This document shows, one piece after another, positions 15,468 through 23,069 of a stretch of DNA of 49,486 nt. The position numbers were made by a program, and so were the translations under genes. The notes beneath the pieces were generated by a model. The model had not been told where the DNA came from. It ran no database searches and saw nothing but the letters and a program-made list of their open reading frames with translations. How positions within the stretch are numbered: the first letter of the stretch is position 1; every line of letters starts with the position of its first letter. The stretch is taken from contig NZ_CAUHPG010000016.1 in the NCBI RefSeq assembly GCF_959608125.1, forward strand, positions 1 to 49,486. The letters are read 5' to 3'. Source of the DNA: an uncultured Slackia sp. Its GTDB lineage: Bacteria; Actinomycetota; Coriobacteriia; Coriobacteriales; Eggerthellaceae.

Positions 15468-17489
15468 CTATTTGAACTGGCTCGGGTGCTTTTCGAAGAA
15501 GTCGGTGCGCGGCGGAAGCTCCACCACGGCGTGACGGCCTGCCGCACGCTCGTCCTCGGCGCACAGCTCGTCCATGTTCTCGAACGCTTCGTTCCACGAG
15601 AATACGCGCTCGACGGGAAGGTTCAGATGGAAGGCGATCTTCTCGCAGCCGGCAGGCGCCACGGGATGCATGAGCAGCGCGCAGACGCGCAGCAGATAGA
15701 AGCTGTCCAGAAGAACCTGGCGGCGCGCATCGGCGTCGTCGGCGGTATCGGCGGCCTTGATGCCGTCGGCCCACCGCTTCTGCGACCAACGCACGAAGTC
15801 GTCGAGCAGCGTCATGATCGAATGCAGCTCGGCGCGGTGCATGATGCGCTCGTATTCGGCCATGGCCTCATGCGCGCGCTCGATCACGGCAGGACTCGGC
15901 GAGCCCAGGGGCATGAAGCCGCCGAAGCTCTTCTGCGCCTCGTAGAAGCAGCTGCGCGCCAGACGATTGAACACGTTGGTGAGCAGCGCCCCTTCTTTGA
16001 GCACCGGATCGGCCACACGCGGGTCGGTGCGCTTCTGCTCGTCCGGATCGAACGGCTTGGGCTTGAAACCGACCGATTTCTGATCGAGACCCAGACCAAG
16101 CCAGTGCGCGCGCAGCTGTTCGACCGTGTAATGCTCGAGCAGGTCGTCTGCCGAAGGCGGCTTGACCGCGCCCGAGGACGAGGCTTTATGCTTGCCGAGC
16201 AGGATATGATGGTTCGCGATCAGGCGCGTCTGCTGCAGCTGGCCCTCGGCAGGCTCGGCCTGCATGGCGTTGCCGTCCTCGAGACCGACCCACAACGCAG
16301 GCTGGGCCACGCCGTAGAAATACAGGTTGTCCTGGCCGATGAACTGATAGACGCAAGCATCGGAAGAGCACCACCAGTCGCGCACGGCCTCCAGGCTTTC
16401 TCCGCGCTCTTCCAGCGCCGTGGCGCTGAAGCTGATCGGCGCCCACAGGCTTTCGGGCCAGCACCATACGGTCAGGCCTTCCACGCCGTCCATCTCGGGA
16501 ACTTTCACGCCCCATTCCACGTTGCCGGAAATACGGAACGGCACCAAAGCCTTGCCCGTGCGGAAACGCACGCCCGCCTCGAACAGCACGTCGCGGGCCG
16601 TATCGCGGTCCTCGATGCTTTCGAATTCGATTTCGAAGGACTGCTTGCCCTTTTCGGCTTCGTGGAACGTATGCGCGGGAAGCTTATCGGCGATCGCGCG
16701 GTAATCCTCCTCGAGCTCGTTTTTGATGTACATGACAGGCGGCACCAGGAATTCCTTGGCGCCCTTCACCACGACGGGACGCACTTCCTCGTCGGCTTCG
16801 AGGCGTGTGGCATGTTCTTGCAGCTGCGTGCGGAAATTGGGCAGGTCGAAATACCAGTTGCGCACAGGACGCATTTCGGGAACCTCGCCCGTCAGCGTGG
16901 ACACCGGCGCGATGAGGTCTTCGGGGTTGAACTGGTGGCCCAGTTCGCACTCGTCTGCGTAGGCCTTTTCCGACTTGCAGCCCTGCACGGGGCAATGGCC
17001 CAGCACTTGGCGGCCGTTCAGAAACGCGCCGGCCTTCGCATCGTAGAACTGCAGGGTCTCCATCGTCTTCAGGTGGCCGTTTTCATGCAGGCGGCGCAGC
17101 ACGGCGTCGGTGACCTGCTGGTGCACTTCGCCCGCGCGGCCCATGCCGCTTCCCTCATAGATGGAAAGCGAGATGTCGTAGGCGTCGAGCGTCGCCTTCT
17201 GCGCGTCGTGGTTGCGCTGCACGTAATCGCGGATATCGCCCTCGAAACCGTCCTCGCAAGCGGCGCAGGCTTTGCGATAGCCCTCCTGGATGGGAGAGCC
17301 GAAGCAGTCGGTGCCCGAAACGAACAGGACGTTTTCGGCGCCCAAGCGGTCGCGCAGGAAGCGCGCGTAGGCGTCGGCGGGAACGAACACGCCGGCGACG
17401 TGCCCGAAATGAAGCTTCTTGTTGCCGTACGGCATGCCCGCCGTCACCACGGCGCGCTTCGGCCAAGATACCGTGCTCAGATAACTCAC
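15468..17489 (-). CDS. metG: Methionyl-tRNA synthetase-like class I synthetase, divergent signatures
   Basis: The 673-residue protein matches the MetRS plan: VVTAGMPYGNKKLHFGH at the N-terminus with HFGH at 27-30 as the HIGH motif, VSGTDCFGSPIQEG, a zinc-knuckle-like insert with C166, C171, C181 and H185, then NWYFDLPNF, and YQFIGQDNLYF at about 381. The role would be charging tRNA-Met. Unusual points: the KMSKS loop reads KASSS at 435-439, losing the second lysine that normally stabilises the transition state; DEHG-type residues are replaced by TDCFG; and the middle part (about 240-330) is remodelled. The GTG start overlaps the sppA stop (GTGA) with AGGAAGG upstream. It may be the cell's working MetRS or a paralogue. 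Confidence 0.82.
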   Translation of the reverse strand: MSYLSTVSWPKRAVVTAGMPYGNKKLHFGHVAGVFVPADAYARFLRDRLGAENVLFVSGTDCFGSPIQEGYRKACAACEDGFEGDIRDYVQRNHDAQKATLDAYDISLSIYEGSGMGRAGEVHQQVTDAVLRRLHENGHLKTMETLQFYDAKAGAFLNGRQVLGHCPVQGCKSEKAYADECELGHQFNPEDLIAPVSTLTGEVPEMRPVRNWYFDLPNFRTQLQEHATRLEADEEVRPVVVKGAKEFLVPPVMYIKNELEEDYRAIADKLPAHTFHEAEKGKQSFEIEFESIEDRDTARDVLFEAGVRFRTGKALVPFRISGNVEWGVKVPEMDGVEGLTVWCWPESLWAPISFSATALEERGESLEAVRDWWCSSDACVYQFIGQDNLYFYGVAQPALWVGLEDGNAMQAEPAEGQLQQTRLIANHHILLGKHKASSSGAVKPPSADDLLEHYTVEQLRAHWLGLGLDQKSVGFKPKPFDPDEQKRTDPRVADPVLKEGALLTNVFNRLARSCFYEAQKSFGGFMPLGSPSPAVIERAHEAMAEYERIMHRAELHSIMTLLDDFVRWSQKRWADGIKAADTADDADARRQVLLDSFYLLRVCALLMHPVAPAGCEKIAFHLNLPVERVFSWNEAFENMDELCAEDERAAGRHAVVELPPRTDFFEKHPSQFK

Positions 17490-18640
17490 GAAAGAACACC
17501 TTCCTGTTTCAACAACCCGATCAGCTCTTCGACGGCCTGGGAAGACTCCGAAGAACCGAACAAATCCATCAATGCGCCCAAGTCGGCCGAAGAAGGCGTC
17601 AGCTGCACCACGTCGTAAGACGGAGCGCCTTCATAGGCGTCGTATTCGATTCCGCCCAGCTCGGCGGCCTTGTCGAGAGCGTCGTCATAGATGCCTACCT
17701 CGTCTGCCAGGCCGTTTTCGACGGCTCGACTGCCGGCGAATTGCATGCCCGTCGCAAGGGCGCGCACCTCGTCGACCGACATGCCGCGGCCTTCGGCCAC
17801 GTTGCGAATGAACGTCTCGTTGATCGTGTCGACGAGCTCTTGGTAATACGCGCGCTCCTCGTCGGTCAAAGGACGCGTGCCGTAGCTGGAATCCTTGGAA
17901 TCGGCCGAAGCGATATTATCCACCGAAATGCCCAGCATATCCATCAGACCCGATAAATCGGTGACTTGCATGATGGTTCCGATAGCCCCGATAGCCGTGG
18001 TCTCGTTCACGAAGATGTAGTCGGCCTGGCTGGAAATCTCATACGCGGCGCTACAGTTCATCGAGGCGCTCGACACCACCACCGGCTTGGAGAAATCGCG
18101 CACATAGGCCGCCATCTCCTCGCCCGCCGTGGCCACGCCGCCGCCCGAGTCGACGCGCAGCACGACGGCCTTGATGTCGGGATTGTCTTCGGCCTGCTGC
18201 AGCAGTTCGCGCAAACCCTCGGGGCTGCACGACGTGCCGTCGTACTGGATCGTTCCCGCCACGTCGATCACGCCGACGCTATCGCCCATAGTGAGCGCGG
18301 CCGCATCGGTCTGTCCCGCAGACATCACGTTGGAATACACATGCGAACACGAAAGCGCGCCGATGGTGAACATGAACACGATGACGAACAGGAACACGCC
18401 GCCCGCGATCCAAGGGGCCTTGCTCTTCTTGGCAGGCGCCGCGGCGTACGGCATGGCCGCATAGGGCTGCGAGGCGTATTGCTGCTGCGCATAAGGCTGG
18501 GAATACGACTGCTGCGGCGGAACCTGACCGGCGTAAACCTGCGATTGAGGCCTGGCCGGCTGCCCGCAAGGCGGCTGGGTCGATCCGGGAGCCTGGGGCG
18601 GCGTGGAAGCGGCGCCCTGGGCCTTGTTCTGGTCCGTCAT
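17486..18640 (-). CDS. sppA: Signal peptide peptidase SppA-type serine protease (S49)
   Basis: This membrane-anchored protease cleaves leftover signal peptides. The 384-residue protein has a cytoplasmic Pro/Gln/Tyr-rich tail (1-70), one transmembrane helix at about 77-98 and an S49 domain. Family marks are AVVLRVDSGGGVATAGEEM, SMNCSAAYEISSQAD with Ser197 as the likely nucleophile, TTAIGAIGTI, and DSKDSSYGTRPLTDEER with Lys249 as the likely base. The size fits the short, single-domain bacterial form. The ATG at 18640 follows GGAGGG at five bases. The stop overlaps the GTG of the MetRS-like gene, so the two are in one transcript and probably translationally coupled. Confidence 0.93.
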   Translation of the reverse strand: MTDQNKAQGAASTPPQAPGSTQPPCGQPARPQSQVYAGQVPPQQSYSQPYAQQQYASQPYAAMPYAAAPAKKSKAPWIAGGVFLFVIVFMFTIGALSCSHVYSNVMSAGQTDAAALTMGDSVGVIDVAGTIQYDGTSCSPEGLRELLQQAEDNPDIKAVVLRVDSGGGVATAGEEMAAYVRDFSKPVVVSSASMNCSAAYEISSQADYIFVNETTAIGAIGTIMQVTDLSGLMDMLGISVDNIASADSKDSSYGTRPLTDEERAYYQELVDTINETFIRNVAEGRGMSVDEVRALATGMQFAGSRAVENGLADEVGIYDDALDKAAELGGIEYDAYEGAPSYDVVQLTPSSADLGALMDLFGSSESSQAVEELIGLLKQEGVLS

Positions 18641-18766
18641 GCGAACCCTCCTTCTATCGATGCGCCGAAACGAAGCAAGCCCGAACGCCTGCTCGGCGAA
18701 GCGCGCGATCACGATGCAGACCATGGTAGCGTAAAGCGTTTCAGGCCGAGGCGAGAGCCATGGTTT

Positions 18767-18775
18767 TGCTACAAT
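18767..18775 (+). promoter_or_regulatory. Extended -10 (TGCTACAAT), probable leaderless promoter of the VanZ-like gene
   Basis: The -10 ends eight bases before the ATG at 18784, so the expected transcript begins at or within a base or two of the start codon. No ribosome-binding site precedes that ATG, in keeping with leaderless translation. Confidence 0.55.
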
Positions 18776-18783
18776 CACCTGCC

Positions 18784-19305
18784 ATGAAATCATCCGATAC
18801 ACCCGATATCGCGCCTCAAGGCGCCCTCTCGCCCGGCTGCCGAGACGGCAGGTCGAAGGCGTTCGTCGCGGCCTCGTGGGCCGCCGTGGCCGTCGTGGCG
18901 GCGCTGATCTTCGCCATGAGCGCCAAAGACGGCGTTGCCTTGGATACGGGATCGGGCCTTCTGTCGGCCGCGAAAGCCTGGCTCGCCGAGATGCTTTCGG
19001 CGGCTGCAGGGCATCCGGTGGACGTGTCCCCCATCGGGCATTTCGCGGAATATCTGCTGTTCGGCTGCGTGCTCGCCAACGCGCTGCGCCTGCATGTCGC
19101 GCCGCGACGGGCGGCCGCGATCGCAAGCATCGCCGCGAGCCTCTACGGCATAACCGACGAAATACACCAGATTTTCGTGCCCCTGCGCTCGTGCGACCCC
19201 GCCGACTGGGCGGTCGACACCGTCGCCGCCTGTATCGGCGCCATCGTCGTAAGCGCCCTTGCAGCCCGCCGCTCGGCACGCACGCGCGCATCGACCGACC
19301 GATAG
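18784..19305 (+). CDS. VanZ-like family membrane protein
   Basis: A 173-residue protein with about four hydrophobic helices. The family pattern is clear: PIGHFAEYLLFGCVLANALR near residue 77-96 and SLYGITDEIHQIFVPLRSCD followed by PADWAVDTVAACIGAIVV. VanZ gives low-level teicoplanin resistance in enterococci, but most family members have no known role and resistance should not be assumed. The ATG at 18784 is chosen because a TGCTACAAT promoter ends eight bases before it; an ATG at 18760 lies upstream of that promoter. It is divergent from sppA and has no close partner downstream. Confidence 0.85.
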   Translation: MKSSDTPDIAPQGALSPGCRDGRSKAFVAASWAAVAVVAALIFAMSAKDGVALDTGSGLLSAAKAWLAEMLSAAAGHPVDVSPIGHFAEYLLFGCVLANALRLHVAPRRAAAIASIAASLYGITDEIHQIFVPLRSCDPADWAVDTVAACIGAIVVSALAARRSARTRASTDR

Positions 19306-19374
19306 GCGCCGCGAACGCACCGCCGGCACGGACGCGTGCCGCGACGGCCGGCGGCGAACGGCCCCCAAAATACG

Positions 19375-19438
19375 AAAACGCTTCGGCCGCCCCCCGTTCG
19401 CCTGCAATCGCAGGCGCGCAGGATGCGCGGCCGAAGCG
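19375..19438 (-). terminator. Putative terminator after the YhcH-like gene
   Basis: On the minus strand CGCTTCGGCCG and CGGCCGAAGCG form an 11-bp stem around a loop that itself can fold, followed by TTTTCGTATTTT. It is 53 bases past the stop at 19491. A second, T-less hairpin lies between (about 19447-19481). Confidence 0.65.
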
Positions 19439-19490
19439 CCGATACGCGGCGGGCGGCAGGACCATCGCCCCGCCGCCCGCCGAACACCCG

Positions 19491-19940
19491 CTAGACCAGA
19501 ACCTTGAAGACGGCCTTTTTCACCGGCGCCGAATCGCTGACCGCGATACCGGGCTTGTGACCGTCGCACGGAAAGACCGCCACGAACGTGCCGGGCGTCA
19601 TGACGACCGACGCGGCCGCTTCGCCGTCGAGGAACATGTTATCGGCTTCTTCGTCGAAGGGCTCGGCGTCCAGACGGTCGATGAACTGCACGTCGATGCG
19701 CTCCTCGCCCTCGAGCACCATCTGCACGTCGATGTAGCGGCGATGGGCCTCGAAGCGGCAGTCCTCGAACGCACGCGTCTCGTAAGCGCATACGTTGACG
19801 AACAGCGCGTCGCCGTCGATGTCGTGCCTGCCGGGTTCGAGCACGCTCAAGTCGTGCTCTTTAGCGTAGGCGACGGCGCGGCGCACGCCTTCGTGGGCGC
19901 ATTCGTCAAGGCTCGCCGTATCGATATGTCCGAACAGCAT
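19491..19940 (-). CDS. YhcH/YjgK/YiaL-family protein (cupin-like; possible sugar anomerase)
   Basis: A 149-residue protein of the family whose E. coli member NanQ speeds anomer exchange of sialic acid; other members are of unknown role. Family marks are the N-terminal MLFGHIDTASLDE, the central FEAHRRYIDVQMVLEGEERI with metal-ligand type His and Glu, and the C-terminal PGTFVAVFPCDGHKPGIAV followed by VKKAVFKV. The ATG at 19940 follows AAAGGAAAT. No sialic acid genes surround it; the nearest neighbour is the phosphohexomutase 95 bases upstream on the same strand, so a general sugar-related role is only an inference. Confidence 0.88.
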   Translation of the reverse strand: MLFGHIDTASLDECAHEGVRRAVAYAKEHDLSVLEPGRHDIDGDALFVNVCAYETRAFEDCRFEAHRRYIDVQMVLEGEERIDVQFIDRLDAEPFDEEADNMFLDGEAAASVVMTPGTFVAVFPCDGHKPGIAVSDSAPVKKAVFKVLV

Positions 19941-20035
19941 CGGTATTTCCTTTCTTCGGGCCGCATCGGGTGCGGCGTCGATCCTTCTAAAAGACGGAGC
20001 ATAGAAACGACGCTCCGCCCACCATCGTTTTCCGC

Positions 20036-21787
20036 CTAGGCGAGCATCGCGCGGGCGGCCGCGTCGAGAGCGTCGAGCAGTGCGAGCGCGTCTTCGCGGG
20101 CATCCGCCTTCGCGAACAGATAGGCCTTGATCTTGGGCTCGGTGCCGCTCGGGCGCACGATGACCTTGCAATCGCCTTCGAGCGCAAGCTCGACCACGTT
20201 CGCCGCAGGAAGCTGGGCGGGTTCTTCGCCCGAGCCGCCCACCACGGGCATAACGGCTCCCTGAGCGTAGTCGGTCGCGCGCAACACGGCGCGGCCCGCC
20301 ACCGATGCAGGAGCCTGGGCGCGCAGAGCCGCCATGAGGTCTGCCATCTTGCGGGCGCCGTCTGCGCCGGGATAGCTCAGCGAGATGGTGCGGTTCAGGC
20401 AGTAGCCGTAGCGCTCGTAGAGCGCGAGCAGGGCCTGGACCAGGTTCATGCCCTGCTCGCGATAGAAGCGCGCCATCTGGCAGATGAGCATGCTCGCCAC
20501 CACGGCGTCTTTATCGCGCACGTGCGTGCCCGCCAGATATCCGTAGCTCTCCTCGAAACCGAACATGAACCGGTCGGCTTCGCCCGCCGCCTCGAGCAGA
20601 CCGATCTGCTCGCCGATGTATTTGAAGCCCGTCAGGGTACGACGCAGCTCGAAACCGTGGGCGCGCGCCACGTCATCGGCCATCGCCGACGACACGATCG
20701 TGGTCACCGCGATGCAGCGCGCAAGGTCCTCGCCGCGCTCGGCACGCATGCGCGCCAGATAGTCCATGAGCAGGATGCCCATCTCGTTGCCCGTGATCAG
20801 CGTGTAGTCGTCGCCGTCTTCGCAGGCCACACCCACGCGGTCGGCATCGGGGTCGGTCGCCAGCAGCAGGTCGGGGGCCGCGCCCTGCGCCGCGCGTTCG
20901 CGGCAGCGGGCGATGCCGGCCTCCAGAGCGGCACGCTCTTCGGGATTAGGGTATTCGCACGTGGGGAAATCGCCGTCAGGCTCGCCCTGCCCCGCCACCA
21001 CGTCAAGGTTATCGATGCCGATGCGGCCCAGCGCGTCGCTCACGCATTCCAGGCCCGTGCCGCACAGCGGCGTGTACACCACTTCCAGCGGACGCTGCAT
21101 CTGCTCGGGCGTTTCCTGCGACTGCGCCAGCACCGCCTCGACGAAACGCTCCAGCGTGTCGTCGTCGATTTCTTCCACCAGCCCCTCGGCGACGGCACGG
21201 TCGAAATCGACCGTCTTCGCACAGGCGCCGTCGGCTTCGAAATAGCCCAGGCGTGCGATGCGCGCCGAGATGTCGGCCGCGGCCTCGCTGGTGATCTGGC
21301 AGCCGTCGAAGCCATAGACTTTGTAGCCGTTGTAGGCGGCCGGATTATGGCTCGCGGTCATGTTGATGCCGGCGCTGCAGCCCAGGTCGCGCACGGCGAA
21401 CGAAAGCGCGGGCGTGGGCTCGACGCGCGGATACGCCAGGCAGCGGATTCCGTTGGCGGCAAGCACGCTCGCGGCCGTGTGCACGAACAGCTCGCCTTTG
21501 TGGCGCGAGTCGCGCGCGATGGCCACGCTGGGATTTTCGAAGCGAGCGTTGAGGTGCTCCGCCAAACCCTGGGTGGCGCGCGCCACGGTGTAGACGTTCA
21601 TGCGGTTGGTGCCGGCCCCGATCACGCCGCGCAGGCCCGCCGTGCCGAATTCAAGATCTTGGAAGAATGCATCGGCTACCGCAGCATCGTCGGCCTCCGA
21701 AAGCCGCGCGAGCTCTGCGGAAAGCTCGTCGTCCGCCACGCATTCGCTCCAGTGCGCAAGGGCAGCGCGCACGTCGATTTCGCTCAT
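20036..21787 (-). CDS. Phosphoglucomutase/phosphomannomutase (alpha-D-phosphohexomutase)
   Basis: A 583-residue enzyme that interconverts hexose 1- and 6-phosphates, feeding cell-wall sugar and glycogen synthesis. The catalytic phosphoserine loop TASHNP has Ser146; the metal loop is ATDPDADRVG; the sugar-specificity loop is FGFEESYGYL; and the phosphate-binding loop is VRPSGTEPKIK. Length and GTAGLRGVIGAGTNRMNVYT match the PgcA-like group, which acts mainly on glucose 1-phosphate, but specificity cannot be fixed from sequence. The ATG at 21787 follows a G-rich stretch (GGGGGGATGG). A candidate promoter lies 73 bases upstream. Confidence 0.94.
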   Translation of the reverse strand: MSEIDVRAALAHWSECVADDELSAELARLSEADDAAVADAFFQDLEFGTAGLRGVIGAGTNRMNVYTVARATQGLAEHLNARFENPSVAIARDSRHKGELFVHTAASVLAANGIRCLAYPRVEPTPALSFAVRDLGCSAGINMTASHNPAAYNGYKVYGFDGCQITSEAAADISARIARLGYFEADGACAKTVDFDRAVAEGLVEEIDDDTLERFVEAVLAQSQETPEQMQRPLEVVYTPLCGTGLECVSDALGRIGIDNLDVVAGQGEPDGDFPTCEYPNPEERAALEAGIARCRERAAQGAAPDLLLATDPDADRVGVACEDGDDYTLITGNEMGILLMDYLARMRAERGEDLARCIAVTTIVSSAMADDVARAHGFELRRTLTGFKYIGEQIGLLEAAGEADRFMFGFEESYGYLAGTHVRDKDAVVASMLICQMARFYREQGMNLVQALLALYERYGYCLNRTISLSYPGADGARKMADLMAALRAQAPASVAGRAVLRATDYAQGAVMPVVGGSGEEPAQLPAANVVELALEGDCKVIVRPSGTEPKIKAYLFAKADAREDALALLDALDAAARAMLA

Positions 21788-21859
21788 ATTCCATCCCCCC
21801 TGCCGTGGTCGCGCCCACGAGAGACAAATCCCCCGAAAGCGCCTCGATACGATTTTCCG

Positions 21860-21868
21860 ATTCTACCA
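21860..21868 (-). promoter_or_regulatory. Extended -10 (TGGTAGAAT) for the phosphohexomutase gene
   Basis: TGG followed by TAGAAT on the minus strand, 73 bases upstream of the start codon; predicted transcript start near 21853. Confidence 0.45.
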
Positions 21869-22301
21869 ATGACTCTCTGAGCAGACCAGAAAACGCATGA
21901 CAAAGAGACAAGCGCGGCGACGCGCCTCCCCGCCGCAGGCGCCATCCCGTGCTGCACGCATCCCCGAAAGTGCCGCTGATGCCAAAACCACGCAACGCGA
22001 GAAAGTCGTTCGGTGAGGGCATGGGCACGCCCCGACGCGTGGCGGAAACATTTTCCAACGCAGGAATCGATTCGGGAAGGCGCGATGCAAGCCAAAAGAA
22101 AGCGCACGTCAGCTATAAAAAGACCGTTTGCCGGCAACGTCTTTCCATATGCCGATTAGCTTTGTGAATTCATTGACAAATGTTAAATCAGATAGAAATT
22201 ATCGCCTTTTTTCGAGGAACCGTGGTATCTTGGCCACAACGTCGGGACCGCGCCCCGGCGAACGAGCATAGGACGCCTCGAATAAGAAAGGAGGCATTCC
22301 C
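21869..22301. other. Intergenic region before the 68-residue gene
   Basis: No gene is supported between 21869 and about 22170; the open frames there lack ribosome-binding sites and recognisable products. From 22140 the sequence becomes AT-rich and carries TTGACA (22173-22178) and an extended -10-like TGGTATCTT (22223-22231). These do not pair with each other at a normal distance, so which promoter is used is open. Confidence 0.5.
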
Positions 22302-22508
22302 ATGAATGCCTATTTCATCGCCGCGAAAGCAAACGCTTGGGAAGTCTCCCAGCAGGTCGGCCACGCCATCGAAGCGCATCAGCCCGAGTACCTCACCGAC
22401 GCGCAAGGCCGCGGTGCAGGCTGCGACATGAGCACGAAACGCAAGGTCATGACGCGTCCGAGCCTGTACAAGGACATCTTCCGCATGGCGGGCAAGACCT
22501 TCGCCTAA
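22302..22508 (+). CDS. Small protein of unknown function (68 residues)
   Basis: I do not recognise this protein. It starts MNAYFIAAKANAWEVSQQVG and ends KRKVMTRPSLYKDIFRMAGK followed by TFA; one cysteine (GAGCDMS), no membrane segment, no signal peptide, mildly basic C-terminal half. Support for it being real: a near-perfect ribosome-binding site AAAGGAGG seven to eight bases before the ATG, an AT-rich promoter region upstream, and a strong intrinsic terminator 62 bases after the stop, giving a compact single-gene unit. The layout suggests good expression. The function could be regulatory or structural; nothing in the neighbours decides it. Confidence 0.75.
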   Translation: MNAYFIAAKANAWEVSQQVGHAIEAHQPEYLTDAQGRGAGCDMSTKRKVMTRPSLYKDIFRMAGKTFA

Positions 22509-22569
22509 GCAAAGTCGCAAAGAGCCGCCTTCTGCGACGCGCTCTTTTCAACCCGGACCACTTCCTCCA

Positions 22570-22605
22570 CGGGCCCCGAACCTTCACGGTCGGGGCCCGT
22601 TTTTT
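22570..22605 (+). terminator. Strong intrinsic terminator after the 68-residue gene
   Basis: CGGGCCCCGA and TCGGGGCCCG form a perfect 10-bp stem with a 10-base loop, followed by TTTTTT. Confidence 0.92.
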
Positions 22606-22616
22606 ATAAAGACGGC

Positions 22617-23006
22617 CTATTCGCCTGCATCGAGGAAGATCTTGCGCGTGACGAAATTCCACACCATGACGATAGCCGTGGCCGCGATCTTCACGATCAG
22701 GTAATGCACGCCCAGAAGCTCGACGCCCGCCCACATGCAGACGTTATTGATCAATAGGCCGATCACCGACAGGATGATGAAGATGACGAACTCGCGGCGG
22801 CGGCTCATATCCTCTTTGTGCGTGAACACGTAGCGCATCGACGCCAGGTAATTGAACACCACCGACACCGTGAACGATATCGTGGCGCTGACCAGGTAGT
22901 TCACGCCGAATACTTCGGTCAGAAGCGCCAGAAGGCCGTAATCGATGCAAAACGCCAGCGCTCCCACCACGCCGAATTTCATGAACTGGGCGAACAGCTT
23001 CTTCAT
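22617..23006 (-). CDS. GtrA-like membrane protein
   Basis: A 129-residue protein with four hydrophobic helices matching the GtrA family, which is thought to help move lipid-linked sugars (such as bactoprenol-phosphoglucose) across the membrane. The opening FMKFGVVGALAFCIDYGLLALL, the central SATISFTVSVVFNYLASMRYVF and the ending ATAIVMVWNFVTRKIFL are typical. The ATG at 23006 follows GAAAGG. It lies 63 bases after the large polytopic membrane protein on the same strand, a pairing often seen for cell-surface glycosylation, where GtrA flips the donor and a GT-C enzyme uses it. That joint role is inferred. Confidence 0.9.
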   Translation of the reverse strand: MKKLFAQFMKFGVVGALAFCIDYGLLALLTEVFGVNYLVSATISFTVSVVFNYLASMRYVFTHKEDMSRRREFVIFIILSVIGLLINNVCMWAGVELLGVHYLIVKIAATAIVMVWNFVTRKIFLDAGE

Positions 23007-23069
23007 AACGACCTTTCATCATCGCGGATATTCATCGGACAGGCGCGGAAACGCCGCGCAGGCGGCGCC

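Noticed and set aside
18784..19305. Glycopeptide resistance gene
   Set aside because: VanZ-like proteins are widespread and mostly unrelated to resistance; no van cluster is present.
21866..22140. Minus-strand frame (MPSPNDFLALRGFG...) before the phosphohexomutase
   Set aside because: No ribosome-binding site, composition of a chance frame, and it runs across the likely promoter of the mutase.
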